A DNA stretch of 11,012 nucleotides, taken from contig MGRR01000005.1 in assembly GCA_001798265.1 (NCBI GenBank), positions 1 through 11,012 on the forward strand. The letters run 5' to 3'. Position 1 is the stretch's first letter; each line of letters opens with the position of its first letter. Under the pieces are notes generated by a model. It saw only the letters and a program-made list of their open reading frames with translations, was not told the DNA's origin and did no database searches. The position numbers and the translations under genes were made by a program. This DNA is from Deltaproteobacteria bacterium RIFCSPHIGHO2_12_FULL_43_9. Its GTDB lineage: Bacteria; Bdellovibrionota; O2-12-FULL-43-9. This document shows positions 7,518 through 11,012 of this stretch, piece by piece.

Positions 7518-8011
7518 CGTTCTTCTCCTTTTAGGCGATTTATATATTCTATAGCTAATTGCAAAGCTTGCAACGTAAACTCTCTTCGAATTTGTTCTCT
7601 ACTACCCTTATATTGGCGTCTTATCAATTCGGTTACGTCACTGCCGACAATTGCGATAAACGCAGTGCCAACTGGGGCCAGCTTTGTGCCACCTCCAGGT
7701 CCGGCATACCCCGTGATTGAGAGGGCTATATCTGATCCACTAACCCCCTTCGCGCCGGTTGCCATAGCCTCGGCGACTTCAGGTGAGACTGTACCACATT
7801 TGAGGATTATGGGATCAATCTGAAGTATTTTTCCCTTTGCATCTTCACCATAGGTAATGAATCCGTAGTGAAAGATATCTGACGCATCAGGGACAGCGGT
7901 GATGGCTGCCGATATCAATCCACCGGTGCATGATTCGGCGGTTGAAAATGTTAATTTTCTTTCACGAAGCAGAGCAACAAGTTGTGATGCTAAAAAAATT
8001 TCCTTTTCCAA
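7514..8011 (-). CDS. pncC: CinA C-terminal-domain protein, probable nicotinamide-nucleotide amidohydrolase
   Basis: Predicted to deamidate nicotinamide mononucleotide to nicotinic acid mononucleotide, returning NAD breakdown products to NAD synthesis. The 165-residue length corresponds to a stand-alone CinA C-terminal (PncC/YgaD) domain without the N-terminal MoaB-like domain of full-length CinA. Signatures are AESCTGG at 25-31 with the likely catalytic Ser, HYGFITYGEDAKGKIL at about 48-63, GTVSPEVAEAMA at 73-84 and TGYAGPGGGT at 100-109. The start is TTG at 8011: the frame closes with a TAA just upstream and no ATG lies before the AESCTGG motif. No strong ribosome binding site precedes it, so the start is less certain than the identity. 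It lies 18 nt after pgpA and overlaps recA by 4 nt. Confidence 0.88.
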   Translation of the reverse strand: MEKEIFLASQLVALLRERKLTFSTAESCTGGLISAAITAVPDASDIFHYGFITYGEDAKGKILQIDPIILKCGTVSPEVAEAMATGAKGVSGSDIALSITGYAGPGGGTKLAPVGTAFIAIVGSDVTELIRRQYKGSREQIRREFTLQALQLAIEYINRLKGEER

Positions 8012-8029
8012 AAGATATTATCCAAGGGT

Positions 8030-8497
8030 TTAGAATAACCATAAAGCAAGATGAATGATTATATTGGTGAAAACACCGGCAATAATGTCATCCGCAACTA
8101 CCCCTACACCTGTCCTCCAGCGACTGTCAATTAAGCTTATGGGGTATATTTTTAAAACATCAAAAAACCTAAAGATAACAAATGAAAATAATACAGACCA
8201 AATGTTAAAAGAGATTCCAAATGTTGCGACGAGATATCCGACTAACTCATCTATGACTATCCTGGGATCGTCCAGATTTTGAAAAAGCTCCCCTGCGCGG
8301 GAGGAAGCCCAGACAGATATAATTATCAGAAATAAAATTAAGATTAGTTGTAGGTAGATATTTGTTTTCGAAAATAGAAAAAAGAGCGGAATTGCCGCTA
8401 ATGTTCCAAACGTCCCTGGTGCTTTTGGTATATATCCGACAGGACCGAGGGTAGCTATAATGATTGATAACGATCTTCCCTGAAACGGATTTCTCAT
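8030..8497 (-). CDS. pgpA: Phosphatidylglycerophosphatase A
   Basis: Integral inner-membrane phosphatase that converts phosphatidylglycerophosphate to phosphatidylglycerol, a step in anionic phospholipid synthesis. The 155-residue length fits the family. Signature blocks are PKAPGTFGTLAAIPL (24-38), DDPRIVIDELVGYLV (76-90), FRFFDVLKIYPI (109-120) and GVGVVADDIIAG (130-141), which supply the conserved acidic residues thought to bind Mg2+. Hydrophobic segments near 31-43, 47-65, 84-108 and 139-155 would span the membrane. The ATG is preceded by GAGGG at a normal distance, so the start is well supported. It is the first gene of the pgpA-cinA-recA-alaS-grx cluster, downstream of a leader with two inverted repeats. 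Confidence 0.95.
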   Translation of the reverse strand: MRNPFQGRSLSIIIATLGPVGYIPKAPGTFGTLAAIPLFFLFSKTNIYLQLILILFLIIISVWASSRAGELFQNLDDPRIVIDELVGYLVATFGISFNIWSVLFSFVIFRFFDVLKIYPISLIDSRWRTGVGVVADDIIAGVFTNIIIHLALWLF

Positions 8498-8510
8498 AAA
8501 CCCTCAGTAG

Positions 8511-8550
8511 TTTTTTACATGCTTTTGTAAAAAATAAACAGTTTTATTTT
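8511..8550 (-). promoter_or_regulatory. Two overlapping inverted repeats in the pgpA operon leader
   Basis: TTTTTTACA (8511-8519) and TGTAAAAAA (8526-8534) are perfect 9-nt arms around a 6-nt spacer. AAAATAAA (8531-8538) and TTTATTTT (8543-8550) are perfect 8-nt arms around CAGT. They share 8531-8534, so as RNA only one hairpin could form fully. They end 14 nt before the pgpA ATG, close to its ribosome binding site. The first could instead be a dimeric repressor operator (TTTACA-N6-TGTAAA core). AT-rich DNA makes such repeats more likely by chance. Confidence 0.4.
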
Positions 8551-8679
8551 GAATATATGTCTTGATTCTCCCTGATTTGATGAATGGTATACACATTGCA
8601 TTAGGTTCTTAATATGATGGGAAGGCCAAAACTAAACACTTTTGTGATCGAATGTTTAAGCGGTTTTTGAAGGTTTCCA

Positions 8680-8731
8680 GCTAGGGCTGATCTCCTTTCC
8701 CTCTTCCCCTCGTTCATAGATCAGCCCTGGC
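8680..8731 (-). terminator. Long hairpin after the carboxypeptidase gene
   Basis: Eleven perfect pairs (AGGGCTGATCT at 8683-8693 with AGATCAGCCCT at 8718-8728) extend to 14 with one G-T pair. The stem begins 7 nt past the stop of the M14 carboxypeptidase on the minus strand. The 24-nt loop is purine-rich on the transcript side. No U tract follows, so it is not a textbook intrinsic terminator, but position and stem strength favour transcript ending or 3' end protection. Confidence 0.6.
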
Positions 8732-8738
8732 CTGGATG

Positions 8739-10001
8739 TTAAAATATACTTTCAACATTTAACGGTATCTCTAAACCGCTTTTCGCCAGTGGGTCAAAAA
8801 TATTTTTACTTATTGCGCGGTAAGGATCATCTGCCAGATCTATCAAGTAAAGGGCAGGTTCAAGATTTAGTGCCCCAACTGTTGGGATTATTTCGTCTCC
8901 GGGATAGAATCCCTCCCTCCCCCAACGGATTGGATAGAGTTCAAACGTAAAACCAAAGATTCCCCTCTCACCCCACGCCCAGTCGCAGGTTTCTCCACTT
9001 ACGAGATAGAGATCGCTTCCCGGCATAGGGGTATAATTCGTCATTGCAGCCATTTTATTTGCCATCTCTACAAACACCGCTTGTGCTCTTTGATCCGCGA
9101 TAGGGTCGTACGTATATCCCCAGGGATAGAGGATTAATTCACTGTATGTGTGATATGTCAGTAAAATAGATATGTTGGTGTGGTTTAGTACAAATTCACG
9201 TATCGAAACTACCTCGGGTTCTGACCATGCGGCTGGCCCCCTGTATGTTTCAGAGCGCGGATTTCCGCTCGAGCCTTCTTTCCCCCACATATAGCCATAA
9301 TTTCTATTTAGATCTACGCCGGATGATCCATCGTAATTTTGTGATCTGTTTTTTCTCCAGCTTTTATATCTTCCGCCATCGGTGTCGAATATTGTCCCAT
9401 CTGGATTTACAAGGGGGATAATCCAGATTTCCCTGTGATTAATAAGATCGGTTATTCTTTGATTTGTTCCATATCCCTCAATCAGTTTTTCAGTTAAATA
9501 TATCGGCACTTCCGTGCTTAAATGTTCACGCGCGTGATGGGTTCCAAGGAATAGTATGGCAGGTTCCTTCTCCTCTTCTCCCTCGTTTGCGAAATCGGTG
9601 ATTAAAATCGCATGAATCGGCCTATCCTCAAGGCTTCGCCCGATTTCAACAACCTTGATGATTTGGGGATTATTTTGTGAGATCGTGCTGTAAAACTGTA
9701 AAATCTCTTCAAAATTATGGTACCTTTCATCCTCCTTGGGAAAATCGAGGACAGAGGACACAGGATAGAAATCCATCCCCGGAAATTTATCTTTAACAGC
9801 CTCTATTAAATCCAATGGGGCTGTTCCAAAAATATAATCACTTAAAATCTCTTCAATTGCGATTCCATAAGAGGCGATTTTGGTTCTTTCGACCGCGTTT
9901 TTAGCGGGAATTTTAACGAAATAGCTTTCTTCTGAATTGCCATTAGCGAAGGAGAAGGATGGAAGGGAGAGGATCAGAAGCATTGGAATAAGCCGTTTCA
10001 T
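8739..10001 (-). CDS. Secreted M14-family zinc carboxypeptidase (carboxypeptidase T-like)
   Basis: An exported metallopeptidase expected to remove C-terminal amino acids from peptides. The 420-residue product starts MKRLIPMLLILSLPSFSFA, a signal peptide with probable cleavage after FSFA (residue 19). Residues about 20-95 may be a propeptide, then the M14 domain follows. Zinc ligands are H156 and E159 (HHARE) and H284 (TYHTYSE). Substrate-carboxylate residues N232 and R233 lie in VDLNRN, the conserved Tyr is Y332, and the catalytic Glu is E354 in FTFEL. The S1' position equivalent to CPA residue 255 is Cys339 in SGETCDW, so side-chain preference is unclear. SSGNPRSETYRGPAAWSEPE strongly resembles carboxypeptidase T. 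The start is ATG 10001, preceded by a strong AAGGGGGG. An upstream in-frame ATG at 10082 is rejected because it would precede both that site and the signal peptide. Confidence 0.92.
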   Translation of the reverse strand: MKRLIPMLLILSLPSFSFANGNSEESYFVKIPAKNAVERTKIASYGIAIEEILSDYIFGTAPLDLIEAVKDKFPGMDFYPVSSVLDFPKEDERYHNFEEILQFYSTISQNNPQIIKVVEIGRSLEDRPIHAILITDFANEGEEEKEPAILFLGTHHAREHLSTEVPIYLTEKLIEGYGTNQRITDLINHREIWIIPLVNPDGTIFDTDGGRYKSWRKNRSQNYDGSSGVDLNRNYGYMWGKEGSSGNPRSETYRGPAAWSEPEVVSIREFVLNHTNISILLTYHTYSELILYPWGYTYDPIADQRAQAVFVEMANKMAAMTNYTPMPGSDLYLVSGETCDWAWGERGIFGFTFELYPIRWGREGFYPGDEIIPTVGALNLEPALYLIDLADDPYRAISKNIFDPLAKSGLEIPLNVESIF

Positions 10002-10053
10002 GTAACCCCCCTTGAGCTGCAGGATTCGCTGCCAAACTGCTTCTCTGCCTAAC

Positions 10054-10082
10054 TTGTCAAAGATACTTCTACTATCTATCAT
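10054..10082 (+). promoter_or_regulatory. Sigma-70-type promoter for the aldolase-family gene
   Basis: TTGTCA (10054-10059) and TATCAT (10077-10082) each match the consensus hexamer at 5 of 6 positions with the ideal 17-nt spacing. This predicts a transcript starting near 10089 with a leader of roughly 20 nt before ATG 10112. On the opposite strand TTGACA (10060-10055), a perfect -35 hexamer, overlaps it and faces the carboxypeptidase, but I see no good -10 for it. Confidence 0.6.
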
Positions 10083-10111
10083 AAGGCTCGTTTCCTTTTT
10101 GGTGAAGTAAT

Positions 10112-10810
10112 ATGGAATTTGAATGTAAAAAAGAGATCATAGAGGTATGCAGGCGTCTCTATTTGCACAATTTTATAGCAAACCATGATGGTAATGTCTC
10201 AGCCCTTCTTTCAAACGATAGAATCCTTGCTACCCCAACCGCGGAATCGAAATGGGACATAAAAGATGACTGGTTAATCAAGGTTGATAGAAGCGGAAAA
10301 CTCCTGTCGGGCGTCAGGAAGCCTTTTTCAGAGCTTAAAATCCATTTGGCCGCTTATAATTCAAGGCCGGATATCAAGGCTGTTGTGCATGCCCATCCAC
10401 CATACGCAATGGCACTATCATGTTCCCAAACCCCACTCTCACTCCTCCCGTTTCCAGAGGCGATTGTAAGTCTGGGAGCAGAAATAAGGGTGACAAACTT
10501 TGCCATACCCGGTTCTCAGGAGTCTGCCGATACTATAAAAGATCTGATTTCCGGATCCGATGCCCTCCTGCTGGCAAATAATGGGGTAATGGCAATTGGT
10601 GCAACGCCACTACAGGCATATTACAGGCTGGAGTTGGTAGAGCACATTGCGAAAATCACAGCCATTTCAAAACGTGAATTAGTACCTATTCCAAAGTGGG
10701 CTGTTGAAAATTTATTAAAGAAAAGAGGAGAGCTTGGTTTTGTTTCAAAGGGTGAAGGTGGCTTTATAGCGGAAAAAATAGTTAACGAGGTGCTTAAGCG
10801 GTTGCACTAG
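10112..10810 (+). CDS. Class II aldolase/adducin family protein (FucA/AraD-like) with altered zinc site
   Basis: Members are usually zinc-dependent cytoplasmic enzymes that cleave or epimerise sugar phosphates, such as fuculose-1-phosphate aldolase and ribulose-5-phosphate 4-epimerase. The 232-residue length is typical. GNVS (27-30) and ILATPTAESK (38-47) form the substrate-phosphate side, E74 in KPFSE is the acid/base position, and HAH gives zinc ligands H93 and H95. The third ligand is normally His in a NHG motif; here the segment is LLLANNGVMAIG (152-163), so Asn157 replaces it. The codons are AAT AAT, so this is a real read of the sequence. Activity is therefore uncertain, and I assign no substrate. 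The ribosome binding site GGTGAAG precedes the ATG. The gene is divergent from the carboxypeptidase and monocistronic, followed at once by a hairpin repeat. Confidence 0.85.
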   Translation: MEFECKKEIIEVCRRLYLHNFIANHDGNVSALLSNDRILATPTAESKWDIKDDWLIKVDRSGKLLSGVRKPFSELKIHLAAYNSRPDIKAVVHAHPPYAMALSCSQTPLSLLPFPEAIVSLGAEIRVTNFAIPGSQESADTIKDLISGSDALLLANNGVMAIGATPLQAYYRLELVEHIAKITAISKRELVPIPKWAVENLLKKRGELGFVSKGEGGFIAEKIVNEVLKRLH

Positions 10811-10882
10811 CGTCATTGCGAGCGAAGCGAAGCAATCTCTTCGGAGAGATTCCTTCGGTCGCTATGCTCCCTCGGAATGACG
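10811..10882. repeat. 72-nt imperfect palindromic repeat
   Basis: The ends CGTCATTGCGAG (10811-10822) and CTCGGAATGACG (10871-10882) are complementary at 11 of 12 positions. Inside, AATCTCT (10834-10840) pairs with AGAGATT (10845-10851) around a UCGG-type loop. It contains GCGAAGCGAAGC, a feature of dispersed non-coding repeats common in bacterial chromosomes. It starts directly after the aldolase stop and lies between convergent genes, so it may also end or protect both transcripts. Its right half resembles 1259-1299. Confidence 0.75.
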
Positions 10883-10911
10883 ACTGCGCGCAAAATTTAT
10901 GGAACGCTCTA

Positions 10912-11012
10912 CTAGATCCGGTGATATGGATGATTTTTTAAGATTGTGAGTGCCCTATACAGTTGTTCCAGAAATATCAGTCGCGCCAGGTCGTGTTGCA
11001 GTGTCATTTTTG
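10912..11012 (-). CDS. rlmH: RlmH, 23S rRNA pseudouridine-1915 N3-methyltransferase (3' end only)
   Basis: Only the last 32 codons and the TAG stop at 10914-10912 are present; the rest lies beyond the right edge. The read translates as KMTLQHDLARLIFLEQ followed by LYRALTILKNHPYHRI. This closely matches the C-terminus of RlmH (YbeA), a SPOUT-fold enzyme that uses S-adenosylmethionine to methylate pseudouridine 1915 in helix 69 of 23S rRNA after subunit joining. The LARLIFLEQLYRA helix and the terminal PYHR, which lines the cofactor and RNA site, are the hallmarks. It converges on the aldolase-family gene across about 100 nt containing the palindromic repeat. Confidence 0.88.
   Translation of the reverse strand, partial: KMTLQHDLARLIFLEQLYRALTILKNHPYHRI

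Noticed and set aside
8498..8640. SOS/LexA box controlling recA
   Set aside because: No match to CTGT-N8-ACAG, GAAC-N4-GTTC, GTTC-N7-GTTC or TTAC-N3-GTAA was found by eye here or just before recA. TTAC-N8-GTAA occurs but has the wrong spacing.
10002..10082. Longer carboxypeptidase beginning at ATG 10082
   Set aside because: It would place 27 residues before a clean signal peptide and ignore the strong AAGGGGGG immediately before ATG 10001.
1..11012. CRISPR array, transposase, prophage, toxin-antitoxin or defence genes
   Set aside because: There are no regularly spaced repeats and no such protein motifs; all substantial open frames are explained by chromosomal genes.

Overview
The window reads as ordinary chromosomal housekeeping DNA from a Gram-negative bacterium. 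A BamD-type outer-membrane assembly lipoprotein with a lipobox and two Sec-type secreted proteins imply an outer membrane and periplasm. Gene order (pgpA-cinA-recA-alaS) and moderately AT-rich coding sequence fit a deltaproteobacterium-like or related uncultured lineage. That placement is inference; no rRNA is present to test it. I see no phage, transposase, CRISPR, tRNA or rRNA gene.

Layout. (1) 1-1184, minus: a class III PLP-dependent aminotransferase that runs off the left edge. (2) 1185-1347: divergent intergenic region with a repeat-like hairpin. (3) 1348-2806, plus: bamD and a TPR-protein gene overlapping it by 8 nt, ended by a GC-rich hairpin. (4) 2863-3318, minus: a small unknown secreted cysteine-containing protein. 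(5) 3513-8497, minus: a tight five-gene cluster in the order of transcription pgpA, cinA (C-terminal domain only), recA, alaS, glutaredoxin. Its junctions are 18 nt, a 4-nt overlap, 3 nt and 3 nt. (6) 8498-8738: leader of that operon with two overlapping inverted repeats, then the 3' hairpin of the next gene. (7) 8739-10001, minus: a secreted M14 zinc carboxypeptidase. (8) 10112-10810, plus: a class II aldolase-family protein lacking one canonical zinc-binding histidine, divergent from the carboxypeptidase. (9) 10811-10882: a 72-nt imperfect-palindrome repeat. (10) 10912-11012, minus: the 3' end of rlmH, cut by the right edge.

How the genes relate. The central operon combines phospholipid synthesis (PgpA), nucleotide-metabolite repair (CinA/PncC), recombination (RecA), alanyl-tRNA charging (AlaS) and thiol redox (glutaredoxin). 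These are separate housekeeping roles that share a transcript rather than one pathway. The bamD-TPR pair is a plausible envelope module. I found no convincing new multi-gene system. The best leads are the His-to-Asn change in the aldolase zinc site, the two related hairpin repeats near the two ends of the window, and the paired inverted repeats just upstream of pgpA.
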